NCBI RefSeq assembly: GCF_000002415.2
Contig: NC_009914.1
Span: 1,240,001-1,304,000 of the forward strand
Reading direction: 5' to 3'
Length of the DNA stretch: 64,000 bases
Source: Plasmodium vivax
Lineage: Eukaryota; Apicomplexa; Aconoidasida; Haemosporida; Plasmodiidae
Shown: positions 10,812 to 21,326 of the stretch, piece after piece
Layout: each line of letters begins with the position of its first letter
Numbering within the stretch: the stretch's first letter is position 1
The notes under the pieces: generated by a model
Told to the model about the DNA's origin: nothing
Seen by the model: only the letters and a program-made list of their open reading frames with translations
Databases searched by the model: none
Program-made: the position numbers and the translations under genes

Positions 10812-13357
10812 GCACGTTGGAGCGAAATGAAATTCCGCATTTTTGTGTATTTTTCCTTTTTTTTTTTTTTTTTTTTTGTGAAAAATGCGAAATTGTGCTG
10901 ATTGTGCAAAACGTGGAGATTATTTCCCATGGGGGAAAACCACCACCCGCGTTTTTAATTACCGCCTTGTACGCTTTTTTAAGAGTTTTTCAATAGTTCA
11001 CCGCCCAGTTTTTACATGATTTGTTTATTTTTTCAGTTTCCTGTATGATAAATGGCTACATAAAATGTGCATCCCCCGATTGATTGTATTTTATTTGCGC
11101 TGTTTATTAGACTCTCCCTCTATGTGGTTCTTTTTTTTTTTTTTTTTTCCTTAATTAGTTTTAACGATGCTTTAAATTTGAAGCTGCACTGTCGTGTCTA
11201 CATATAGCTATGCTTACATCATACGCATGGTGTGTTACGCGTATCACCTTTCGCACAACCATTTAAGGAGATTTCCCTCCGTTTAATTAAGCCTTTCCAG
11301 TGCCATTTTGAAAATAATCCCTACGTTTGTCTAAGAAGCCCCCTTGGGGGCGGCCGCCCTACGGTTTGCGATGTTATTGGGCCATTTCTGAACAGGCGCC
11401 TTTCATAAATGAGAAGGGATAAACTGCTCCTATTGAGGAGACATATTTTACACACGAAGCGGGCTCTCATCAGTAGCGACCGTGCCAAATGCACATGGTT
11501 ATTCTGCCGTTGCGCACGAATTGTGAAGCTCTTAATTTGCTCACACTGAGCATGAAGCGAATCGAAAACGCGCAAATTTGTTGAATGCCACCATTTGGTG
11601 TGTGCCCCACCCCATGCACACAAAAAAAGGTTTGCACTTTGCCATTAGAACGTAAAAATGGTGAGGTATCTACATCCTTGCGAATGAAGAGAGTGTAATC
11701 CGGCCACTGGGAATATGTTCTTCCACAATAGCAGCTCGTGAAAACTGATTGCACTACCTTTTAACAGCGTTTCGGAAGTAAAAAATTATGAACGGCAAGG
11801 AAAAAAAAAAAATAAAAAATAAATAAAAATAAAAAAATAGCTGGCTAGCTAGCTATACATTTTTTCGCAAAGCTGGTCTGTAAGCAGGTGTGCAGCTGCT
11901 TCCCTTATGGTACGAAAAAGCGGAAAGTCCCCTGCGAACGAGAAATACGCATATGTGTAATACGTACATACAATGGGGCAAATAAAATGCCTATAATTTT
12001 GTTATTTTCTCCACTGAAGTGGCGAAGTTGTGTTTTTTTTTTTCTGCCAATTGATAGCCCGGTGGAAAAAAATAGGATGAGGCTAAAATGGTTGGGGGAA
12101 TGTATGCAGATCTGTGGATCTACCGTTTTTTTTTTTTTTTTAAAGGAAGAAAAAATAGCTATTTTTTTTTTTTTTTTTCCAAAATGACTCTTTTGGCTCT
12201 TCTTCATACGGTCAAAGGTGCAAAATATGTAAATGCGCTTTCTGTTCGCATAAGCATACGCACATGCAATGGCACATTTATGCATAACAACTACATGGGG
12301 CCATGACAAAACTGCATGCCGTGTGATGGATTTTGCCCTGTTCCTTGCGGGGCGAAACTCTTCAGAAGGGACATCTTTGGAGGGCCCCTTCTTTTTTTTT
12401 TTTTTTTTTGCTTGCACAGCATATGCCTCATTCGCACAAAAAAAATAAAAACCAAATAAACACTTAACGATGTTGTTTTGTGTAGAAGGAAACACCCCCA
12501 TTTTTGCTTAAACATTTGATCGAGTGTAGCATGTTATGCGTTATAGGCAATTTTTTTAAAAGCAAAATGTAATATCCCCATTTTGAATACACCCCAAAAT
12601 GGTTATTTTATTCGAATTTTACCCATACGGAAAAAAAAAAAAAAGCGAGTTGCATGATGCATATATGAAAATATTGTGCCTTTATGTGGGCCCTACATAG
12701 GTGTACCGTAATGGCGTACATATTTACAGGCACATATTTACAAGTACGTATTTTATACGCATATATACGCTGCGTAATGCGCTTCGAAGCAGCGGCATCA
12801 GCTGGGACGCAACATCTGTAAATTAGTGAAAAAAAGTTAAAGGAACTGCAAAGCTTTGGCGCTTTCTTGTACTCCTTCATCTTAAACTCACGAAAGAGAG
12901 ATATATTTTTTTTTTTTTTTTTGGAGGCCCCCCTGTACCATTTTGTAGAGCGTTTTTGCGTTTATTTTTCAAATTTTATTTTTGCGCCTTATGTACAACT
13001 TATGTACATGCAGCATCACATGAGGAAGGAATTTTTTATTTCATAAAATATGCGTCACAAGGAACAATTTTACGAAAAGAAATAAGTGTTCACTGTTCGC
13101 TGTTCCCTTTTTTTTTAAATTACATGTATGTAGCCGCTTTAACCAACGTTTTGGTAGCCACACTGTATGCATAAACGTATTTATACACAAATGCATGAGC
13201 ATTTATATTCACCCACCCCAACTCTTCCACGTTTTTCATGAGCCCCAAGGCAACATCCATATGCCAACGGAATAAATAAATTTGAACCTACATTATATAT
13301 GCGTGTATGTTTGTTGGAACGGAGCCATCCAAATTGCATATACCTTTTTGTAGAAGC

Positions 13358-13409
13358 AAAAAAATAAAATAAAATAAAATAAAATAAAATAAAATAAAAT
13401 AAAATAAAA
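13358..13409. repeat. AAAAT microsatellite, about 10 copies
   Basis: An uninterrupted (AAAAT)n tract, about 440 bp upstream of the HSP70-3 start codon. Confidence 0.95.
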
Positions 13410-13801
13410 GTTAAAGGCCAAAAGTGTTAAGCTTCACGTAGGCACACCCCTTTGCGCAAACAAAATTAAAGCTCCTCCGCGAAGCACTTTTCCGAGTGAA
13501 TCTGCCTCGAATTTGACCTCACCTACAAAAATAGAGCAGTTGACACGTAAGCTTTTTCACACCGAATTCGCGGTTTAGTACATATTGTGTGTGCCCCGCG
13601 GTACATGCCTGCATCGAACGAAGCGGCACAACCGTCACTAGGGCGGAGGCGCGTGGGTCGTAGTGTGTACAGAGTGTATGCTTCGAGTTGCGCTTGGCAG
13701 CACACGCATCCCGTTCGAATCAGTTCCTAATTTGTTTATTTTTTCGAATCGTTGCATCTCTGCACATGTTGCGCAGGTTTGTGCGCGCTGTCCCCACCGC
13801 G

Positions 13802-13836
13802 TTACTTTTTTTCCTTTTTTTCTTCTTCCTTTTCAG
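13802..13836 (+). promoter_or_regulatory. Possible 5'-UTR intron acceptor upstream of HSP70-3
   Basis: A nearly pure 30-nt pyrimidine tract ends in TTTTCAG only 12 bp before the HSP70-3 ATG. This looks like a 3' splice site. The donor cannot be fixed from sequence; one candidate is the GT in GCGCAGGTTTGTG near 13776. Spliced cDNA would be needed to confirm it. Confidence 0.4.
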
Positions 13837-13848
13837 ATCCCCGTAAAA

Positions 13849-15840
13849 ATGGCATCGCTGAACAAGAAAAATATCGTGAAAATTCTGGAAAGGTGTGTGA
13901 AGAATAGCGTTTTGAAGGACAAGAGTCGCCAACTATGCACGAGCAAGACTAACTTGAACAGAGCCTCCGGAGACATAATCGGTATCGACTTAGGCACAAC
14001 GAACAGCTGCGTTGCGATTATGGAGGGAAAGCAAGGAAAGGTGATTGAGAACGCAGAAGGGTTTAGGACAACCCCCTCCGTTGTAGCATTCACCAATGAT
14101 AACCAAAGATTAGTTGGTATAGTGGCCAAGAGACAAGCAATAACCAACCCAGAAAATACGGTATATGCAACCAAAAGGTTTATAGGCCGAAAATTTGATG
14201 AAGATGCAACAAAAAAGGAACAAAAGAATTTACCGTACAAAATTGTTAGAGCGCCAAATGGTGATGCATGGATAGAGGCCCAGGGCAAGAAATATTCCCC
14301 AAGTCAAATAGGAGCATGCGTTTTGGAAAAAATGAAAGAAACGGCTGAAAACTATTTGGGAAGGAAAGTACACCAAGCTGTTATCACAGTGCCTGCTTAC
14401 TTTAATGATTCGCAAAGGCAAGCTACCAAAGATGCAGGAAAAATTGCAGGTTTGGATGTCCTTCGAATTATTAACGAGCCAACCGCAGCGGCCTTAGCAT
14501 TTGGGTTAGAAAAGAGCGACGGGAAGGTCATTGCCGTGTATGATTTAGGAGGTGGTACCTTTGACGTTTCCATTTTGGAAATTCTGGGAGGTGTTTTTGA
14601 AGTGAAGGCGACGAATGGAAATACGTCCCTAGGAGGGGAAGATTTCGATCAGAGAATTTTAGAATATTTCATAGCCGAATTTAAGAAGAAAGAAAATATC
14701 GATTTGAAAAATGACAAGTTAGCTTTACAGAGGTTGAGGGAAGCAGCTGAAACAGCCAAAATTGAGCTGTCCAGCAAGACACAGACGGAAATTAATTTGC
14801 CTTTCATTACTGCGAACCAGACTGGACCAAAGCATTTACAGATTAAGTTAACCCGTGCAAAGTTGGAAGAGTTATGCCATGATTTGCTAAAAGGAACGAT
14901 CGACCCATGTGAGAAATGCATCAAAGACGCAAATGTGAGGAAAGATGAAATTAACGAAATTATTCTAGTTGGTGGTATGACCAGAATGCCAAAGGTGTCC
15001 GAGACGGTTAAGCAGATATTTCAAAATAACCCCTCCAAGAGTGTCAACCCGGATGAGGCAGTTGCGTTAGGTGCAGCCATCCAGGGAGGAGTACTAAAAG
15101 GAGAAATAAAAGATTTGCTGCTGCTAGATGTGATTCCCCTATCTCTAGGTATAGAAACCCTAGGTGGAGTTTTCACCAAATTGATCAACAGAAACACGAC
15201 CATCCCGACGAAGAAGTCGCAGATCTTTTCCACCGCAGCTGACAACCAAACACAGGTGAGCATCAAAGTGTTCCAAGGAGAAAGAGAAATGGCATGCGAT
15301 AATAAAATGTTAGGATCGTTCGATTTAGTGGGAATTCCCCCTGCACCTAGAGGAGTCCCTCAAATTGAAGTCACCTTCGATGTGGACGCAAACGCGATTA
15401 TTAACATCTCCGCGATTGACAAAATGACCAACAAGAAGCAGCAAATTACCATTCAGAGTAGCGGCGGTCTGAGCAAGGAAGAAATTGAGAAGATGGTCCA
15501 GGAGGCCGAACTAAACAGGGAAAAGGACCAGCAGAAAAAGAACCTGACCGATTCTAAAAACGAAGCAGAGACGCTGATTTACAGCTCGGAAAAGCAGCTA
15601 GACGACTTCAAGGACAAAATTTCGGATGCCGACAAGGATGAGCTGAGGCAGAGGATCACCACCCTGCGCGAGAAATTGTCATCTGAAGACTTGGAAGCAA
15701 TTAAGGACGCCACGAAGCAGCTGCAGGAGAAGTCCTGGGCCATTTCGCAGGAGATGTACAAGAACAACGCTTCCCAGGGCGCGCAGCAGGAGCAGCCCAA
15801 GGGCGAGGGCAAGACGGAGGAGAACAAGGACAACGCGTAG
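13849..15840 (+). CDS. HSP70-3: Mitochondrial heat shock protein 70
   Basis: ATP-driven chaperone of the mitochondrial matrix, expected to drive protein import and folding with GrpE and J-protein partners. It is 663 residues in one coding exon. The start at 13849 gives a basic presequence of about 40 residues before the ATPase domain. The ATPase motifs are DLGTTNSC (about 46), the mitochondrial/DnaK-type signature GDAWIEA (about 138), EPTAAALAFG and the phosphate loop DLGGGTFDVS (about 231). The substrate domain and a helical lid follow. The C-terminus is Gln/Glu/Lys-rich, with neither the cytosolic EEVD nor an ER KDEL-type tail, which fits an organellar form. The frame opens upstream to 13663, but that stretch is interrupted by the CAG acceptor-like tract and is poor protein, so the shorter start is preferred. 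The next gene is convergent, 1.2 kb away. Confidence 0.97.
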   Translation: MASLNKKNIVKILERCVKNSVLKDKSRQLCTSKTNLNRASGDIIGIDLGTTNSCVAIMEGKQGKVIENAEGFRTTPSVVAFTNDNQRLVGIVAKRQAITNPENTVYATKRFIGRKFDEDATKKEQKNLPYKIVRAPNGDAWIEAQGKKYSPSQIGACVLEKMKETAENYLGRKVHQAVITVPAYFNDSQRQATKDAGKIAGLDVLRIINEPTAAALAFGLEKSDGKVIAVYDLGGGTFDVSILEILGGVFEVKATNGNTSLGGEDFDQRILEYFIAEFKKKENIDLKNDKLALQRLREAAETAKIELSSKTQTEINLPFITANQTGPKHLQIKLTRAKLEELCHDLLKGTIDPCEKCIKDANVRKDEINEIILVGGMTRMPKVSETVKQIFQNNPSKSVNPDEAVALGAAIQGGVLKGEIKDLLLLDVIPLSLGIETLGGVFTKLINRNTTIPTKKSQIFSTAADNQTQVSIKVFQGEREMACDNKMLGSFDLVGIPPAPRGVPQIEVTFDVDANAIINISAIDKMTNKKQQITIQSSGGLSKEEIEKMVQEAELNREKDQQKKNLTDSKNEAETLIYSSEKQLDDFKDKISDADKDELRQRITTLREKLSSEDLEAIKDATKQLQEKSWAISQEMYKNNASQGAQQEQPKGEGKTEENKDNA

Positions 15841-17081
15841 GGGTGGTGAGGCGGTATAGCGGTATAGCGGCGATGATGTGAAAAACAAAGCATAACGCGC
15901 AGAACGTGAAGACCCAAACCGTGTTGAGAACAGACCCGCGCAACGTCCCACTGCGCAACGTCCCATCGCGCTGCCGTTCACCTCTCGCTTGTTGACAATC
16001 GAACTGTAGGTGTAGCGTTTTTCACCTGAATGTAGGCAGTGCGTGGGGCATATTCGCACATGCTCCCTTTAGCCACGCGAAACCGAAGGGAACACCTTTG
16101 AAAACGCGCGTACCATTTTAAAATCAATCGAGTGCCCCTCGTTTGCCACGCCACGTGCGCTAAGCGGATGCACCAGATTGTTTTTAAAATGAAAAGGGGG
16201 TAAACATTTTTATTCCATCCTTTCGCGTACCCCTTTTGAGCGGCTCTTCCTACGTCCCCTTTTTCACAACAAGGCGCACAGTAAATTATATGTAAATATG
16301 TATGCATTTACTGCTTCAAACGTGGAACGCGAAAAAGCCCAGGCCTCCCATCTGAAAGGGACAAAAATCCCCCCGTGTGTCCACGTGCATTTAAAATTGC
16401 ATACGTATACGGGGGCATACACGCGCGATGCGCGCACGTGCGTATATTTTTTTTTAAAATGTTTTAAGTTAAACGAGCTGCATGTTTTCCCTCGCTTGTG
16501 GTTGCGCGCGCATGTAGGTGAGTGGTCATTGGCCAGCATCATGAGGGTAGCCACATGTGCATACGCATGAGAGCACCCCCTACGATGTGCAAAAAAAAAA
16601 AAAAAGGCGCACACCGCAAAAGCGCCAGTTCATGAGCTCCACTTATTTTTTTGCTTCAAGTTTTTTCCCTACTTTTTAATTATAAAACTTGAATGACCTT
16701 AAATGAATAAATAAATGAAGTGTTATAAAAAAAAACACCGCTGAGGAGCGAAGCAGTACAAAAATGCAAGGAACTTCGCAGTTGCGCAAATGGGTTGATA
16801 AAATTGATTACGTTGAAGAAGGGAGCTCTTTCGTTTTTTCTCTCTTTCCCAATTTGTGAGAACATCTTAAGGGGGGGGGTAAAGTATAACCCAGGTGGGC
16901 ATCAAACCAAATAGGGCTGCTTATATGAATATAAAACAGAGAAGGGGGACATGCGTCAATGTACAAATTGGCACAACGGTGTAGCGGAAAGAATCCTTCC
17001 ATCTGCGTGCTGTTTGAAGAACAGTTGGTCTTCAAGCAGTGTGCACATCCTCCTCCGCCGCCTCATCCACTGCGCCGCAAC
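15841..17081. other. Intergenic between convergent HSP70-3 and PDI genes
   Basis: No gene is seen. The stretch holds both 3' UTRs. Short poly(A) and poly(T) tracts occur near 16450, 16590 and 16727, and a G9 run at 16871-16879. Confidence 0.6.
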
Positions 17082-18356
17082 TCACAACTCCGAGTTGGCC
17101 TCCCCCGCACTGGCGAAACTAAACTTGGGGACCGTCTTCACCGTAAAGGGAACCAAATTGTCGACAGAAGATTTGCCCATCATCATTTGAGTGATGAAAT
17201 TTTTGATGGACTGCTCAGAATAATTCCCCTTCAAAATGGAATAGACATTTTTCGAAAAGCTAATGGCAATAACAGTGGGGAAACCGAAAGTGAGATTTAA
17301 CTTCTGCACAATGTCTAGTTGGTCTCCTGCTTGGGTCCACAACAAAGTGACTGGTAACCTACTAACGTCTTTAATAACATTGGTGAGTATCTGCACATAG
17401 GATTTGAAATAACTCAGTTCGGTGTCTTCTTTGTTTGGTAAAATGGCTAAGAGACATACGTCTTTCTCGCAATATTCGTCAAACACTTGTTGAGAGGTTA
17501 GCTGAATTACTTCCTTCTTTTCTGTGTAATATTTTAAAAAAAATTGATACATATCCTCTACCGTTCTAGAGTCGTTATAATCTACAGCACTATGTGATTT
17601 TTTCTTTCCTGAGGGGAATAGCCTAAAAGATGGGTAGTGCCTTATTTGATAAGTTTGCGCGGATCGTTGTTCCACTGTAGCGTCTATTTTGGCAATTCGG
17701 GCGTTCTTCAAATGAGCTACTTTTTTTGCTAGTTGGTCAAACATGGGGTGTATCGGCTTGCTGTGTCCACACCAAGGGGCGTAGAAAAAGACAAACCAGA
17801 CGTTCTCATCATCCTGTAAAACACTGCTATCAAAATTGCTATCATTTAGTATAATTACTTTGCCATCGTTTTTTTTCTTTCCTTTTTTTTTATAAGAGCT
17901 TTTATTCATTTCGTCCAGGTCGATATTTAGCTCTTTCAAACGGTTCTTTTTGATACTATCATATACAAAGGAAACCACTTCTTTTATTTTGTAATTGCCA
18001 TCAAATTTCTCCATTTTTTTTTTACCATCCTTTGCGAAGAAAATGTGTATACTTGGGTACGTTTCAATTTTATACTGGTTAATTATATCTTCATTTTTTA
18101 CCGCCAAAATGGTTATGTCGTCTTTTATCGTCTTGGCTATGCTCGTGAAGTCGTTCGCAAACCCCCTGGAGGTCCTGCACCACGTTGCGTAAAATTCAAC
18201 TAGGCAAACCTTTTTCGCGCTTAGCAACTCCTCGAACTCTTGGGGGCTCTCCACCGTTTGGATTTCCTTCACATTTGTGTACAGCCCCGAGGCGTGCCTG
18301 GGGCACAGGCCCGCCAGGAGCACCAGCGAGCAAATTAGGGGGCCCACGGGCTTCAT
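17082..18356 (-). CDS. PDI-11: Protein disulfide isomerase-like protein with two CxxS thioredoxin domains
   Basis: An ER-luminal thioredoxin-fold protein of 424 residues, resembling the P5/PDIA6 group in layout. A signal peptide (MKPVGPLICSLVLLAGLCP...) covers about residues 1-22. Thioredoxin domain 1 has FYATWCRTS (Cys60...Ser63) and cis-Pro at TYPS (P101). A Lys-rich linker (about 150-163) follows. Domain 2 has FYAPWCGHS (Cys196...Ser199) and cis-Pro at HYPS (P243). A third, redox-silent thioredoxin-like region makes up the rest. Both active sites therefore lack the second Cys of CxxC: they can form mixed disulfides or isomerise but should be poor oxidases. The protein ends in NSEL rather than a canonical SDEL/KDEL, so ER retention is uncertain. 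It has one exon, convergent with HSP70-3. The name follows from memory the P. falciparum protein beside HSP70-3. Confidence 0.93.
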   Translation of the reverse strand: MKPVGPLICSLVLLAGLCPRHASGLYTNVKEIQTVESPQEFEELLSAKKVCLVEFYATWCRTSRGFANDFTSIAKTIKDDITILAVKNEDIINQYKIETYPSIHIFFAKDGKKKMEKFDGNYKIKEVVSFVYDSIKKNRLKELNIDLDEMNKSSYKKKGKKKNDGKVIILNDSNFDSSVLQDDENVWFVFFYAPWCGHSKPIHPMFDQLAKKVAHLKNARIAKIDATVEQRSAQTYQIRHYPSFRLFPSGKKKSHSAVDYNDSRTVEDMYQFFLKYYTEKKEVIQLTSQQVFDEYCEKDVCLLAILPNKEDTELSYFKSYVQILTNVIKDVSRLPVTLLWTQAGDQLDIVQKLNLTFGFPTVIAISFSKNVYSILKGNYSEQSIKNFITQMMMGKSSVDNLVPFTVKTVPKFSFASAGEANSEL

Positions 18357-21326
18357 CCTCGTCGAGGGTGGCGTCGGTGCAGCCGGGAGGAGAGGCAGGA
18401 GGGGGGGAGAATGAGCGGTGCGAGGCGCAGAAGCAGCAGTACGAAATGGAAAAGCAGCGGTGCGCGCGGAGAACTGACCCCTGAGCAGAAAAAAGCGCCC
18501 CTATTTTTGCAACTTCCTACACGTGCGTAGTATCGCAGTTAAAGGGGGCTCCTTGGGGGAGGTAGAAACGGTTTAGCAGTGTACGCGCGTAGGCACGTTC
18601 GGCAGGTGCTCTTCGCGATTAGCTTAGAAATGAAAGAAAAGAGAGAAAACCAAATGAAGTGAGGTGAAAGCAGTAAAAAAAAATAACCCTGCCATACACA
18701 TTGCAAATGCGACCGATTGAGGGGAAACGGGCACCCCGGAATGCCCGCAATGGTGACGGGGAACTATTTTGGTGCCCCCTAGTGGTGCTACTTAGCAGGG
18801 CTACTTATCAGAGCTACGTATCAGCGCTACTTTGTAGTGCTCCCCGTTGGGCTCATGCCAGCCGCCCCAATTAACAGCCTCGATTTGTGAACACGGAGGG
18901 GCTTAACCAAATGGTAAGTAAAGAGTGACACTCTTAGGGAAAAAAAAAAAAAAAAAAATTACAAACCGAAAATGGAACAGGAAGCTTATATGCAGAACGC
19001 TAACGGGTGAAAGAAATAAAAAAAAAAAATGAACGCGCCAGTATATACTATACGCATATGTAAAGCCAAACAAGTACACGTGTTAATCCCTGCTTGGTAG
19101 GAATATCTGCATTCGCATACATGTGCACACGGGCAGACTATTGCAGAATTGGGGGAAATGCAACGGAGCTCAAAAGGTAAGTCCCCCCCAAAGAAAAGGG
19201 GACTAGGAAAGCTTTGCTTATTTTAGGCCTAATTTTATTGGCAATATAATATCCTACTAACGTGCGCCCCCACGGGGGGATAATCCACCGATTAAAGGGC
19301 GTAATCATATGGTCTTTTTTAAGATGAACGTGGTGTGGCGCTGCAAAAGCACCAACGGGGGAACATTGGCGCGGGGGGTGATTCGCAAAACGGTTACTGC
19401 TGCTTTGGTAAGAATACAGCTAATCCGTATGTGTGCCAGTACAGGGGCAGCGAAAGCACCGCCCATGTGAAGGGTGGGTAAAATAATCAGTCAGGCGCCG
19501 TTGTGTTCGTAAGCGGTTGTGTTAGTACGCTGTTGTGTTAGTACGCCGTTGTGGTTATCCCATATTGTGGGTAAAAAGTTGCGCGAATGTGTGCGTGTAG
19601 GGCAGATCCCCAGGTGCCGCCCTACACGGCGTTCTGCCGCGCAAAAGTGCATCCATACGCACATTCATACGTAAATGCAAACCTTTGATCGCCGTGGAAG
19701 GACTCCCCCCCCTCTGCCTTCTCTGCTACATCCTTCCTGCCACCCAATAGTGAACGGCCAGTCTTTCCAAAAAAGTGGAATATCATTTTGGTGCTCCATC
19801 TCCCAAGAAAAAAAAAAAAATGCCACAAGCCACGTTCCTATAACCCCCAAGGGGAGACGCAAAAGTGGAAACGCAGTCCACACGTGTCAACATGTACAGT
19901 TTGTTCATATGAACATGTGGAAGGGAAAAAAAAAAATAAAAATAAATAAATAAAAAAATAAAAAAAATTAAACAAACAAATAACCGCCACAGTTGAACAC
20001 TTCCCAATGACGCTGACTACTTTTCGCTAAAACGGAAAAAAAAAAAATTGAGGTTTTTTCCATTTTTTGCGCTTCGTTCATGGCGTGCCTCCCACATGCG
20101 TGTGGCCCATTTTTCCGAAAGTGGCCCGCCCCTCTGTTTTGGCACAATTATGACGCCGCTTCGCCATTTTTGCAAAAGATATTTTCCAGATTGTTTTATG
20201 TTCCTCCTTTGGGCTACGTGCGCATTATGCAAAATGAAACAACATCGTTTACGCGAACAGCGTGCTCTGTTTATGAGTGCAAATGGGTACATTTGCGTAA
20301 TGTGAAGAGTTCTCTTTTCCTTTTGAGATGAGATAGCTGTGATAATTTTGTGCCTCTTTAAAAAAAGTGCCGCGTTATAAACTCTCTGTATAAGAAATTA
20401 TCCTCCGTGTTGATTGCCCCCCTTCAGTCATATAACTTACCGCGGAAGAGTGCGGCGAAAATGAAAAAGTCGCCCTGAAGCGGAACTCAAAAGGAGGTGG
20501 TGCTACATGCGCGCCGTATATACACGTACAGTACATATGCGAATGCACGTACGGTTAAAATAATTCTGATGAGGTTAAAAAAAAGAAAGAAAAAAAAAAA
20601 CATGTCAAAGGAAGAAAAAATTTAAACCTCAGTTGAAGGCAAAGCTGAAACCAAAGTTAACCTTATTTTGCCGTTCGCATTTGCCCTACATGTAATTAAT
20701 GCTTGCTTGCCGATGCCGTGCCAGGTAAATTCATTTTTGAATACCCGGTGGAGAAGGGCAGGCAGGCGTATTTTCCCCACCATTTTGCAAACATGTATGG
20801 TTATTCTTGGTTATGCCAATTTTTAAGCGACTCGACTGGCGAGTTTAACTTCTTTGCCAACCAGAGAGGCTCCCCCCGCGAATAGCGCTGCTTCGGCCGC
20901 TGCATATTTTTTTTTTCCACTTGGCAGCACTGCAACCCTGCAACTTTGCCAGACCATTTTTTCTACATTCCCGGTGACCGCTTTACGAGGCAGTTTTATC
21001 CGCCCAGAACGTATGCACTTGTAATAGGGCACGGCTGGGGGAAGGGCATCAATTTGTTTTGGGCTGCGACCCCCGAGAGCGTACATTTGAATAACTGCGC
21101 CGGGACCAGGCATAAAGCAATCCCGAGGATTGAGAACAACTTAACCGAAGGGGGGCGAACAGTAGGGAGTGAATAGTACGGAACGTATGAGCCCCCCCCC
21201 GGAGCGCATAAAAAGGCATCCACGTCTTCCTGCGGATAGGCTGTACCCACCTCGCTCACCGCGCTATAATAGTAACGACTTGGAGAGACTCCCCCCCAAG
21301 CGCACCTGCGGTGACGCCCCGAACAA
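18357..21326. other. Divergent intergenic region between the PDI and RRP12-like genes
   Basis: 3 kb lie between two start codons pointing away from each other, so both promoters are expected here. I see no gene. Poly(A) tracts lie at 18940-18958, 19020-19030, 19809-19820 and 19926-19970 (A/T-rich, with ATAA steps), and an A-rich tract at 20578-20600. Short open frames here look non-coding. Confidence 0.6.

Larger units (their letters stand above)
10812..13848. other. Intergenic, 3 kb between the secreted-protein gene and HSP70-3
   Basis: No gene is supported. Poly(T) runs occur soon after the stop (10856-10878) and at 11131-11149, with further poly(A)/poly(T) tracts near 11801, 12126, 12161, 12390, 12630 and 12907. 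A 5-bp microsatellite lies at 13358-13409. The last 350 bp are the HSP70-3 promoter and 5' UTR. Confidence 0.6.

Noticed and set aside
13700..13730. Possible tRNA T-arm (CCGTTCGAATC)
   Set aside because: No matching acceptor stem, D-arm or anticodon arm is found at the right distance.
13663..13848. N-terminal extension of HSP70-3 from the ATG at 13663
   Set aside because: The extra 62 residues contain a Phe run from the pyrimidine tract and precede a normal mitochondrial presequence; starting at 13849 gives the usual family length.
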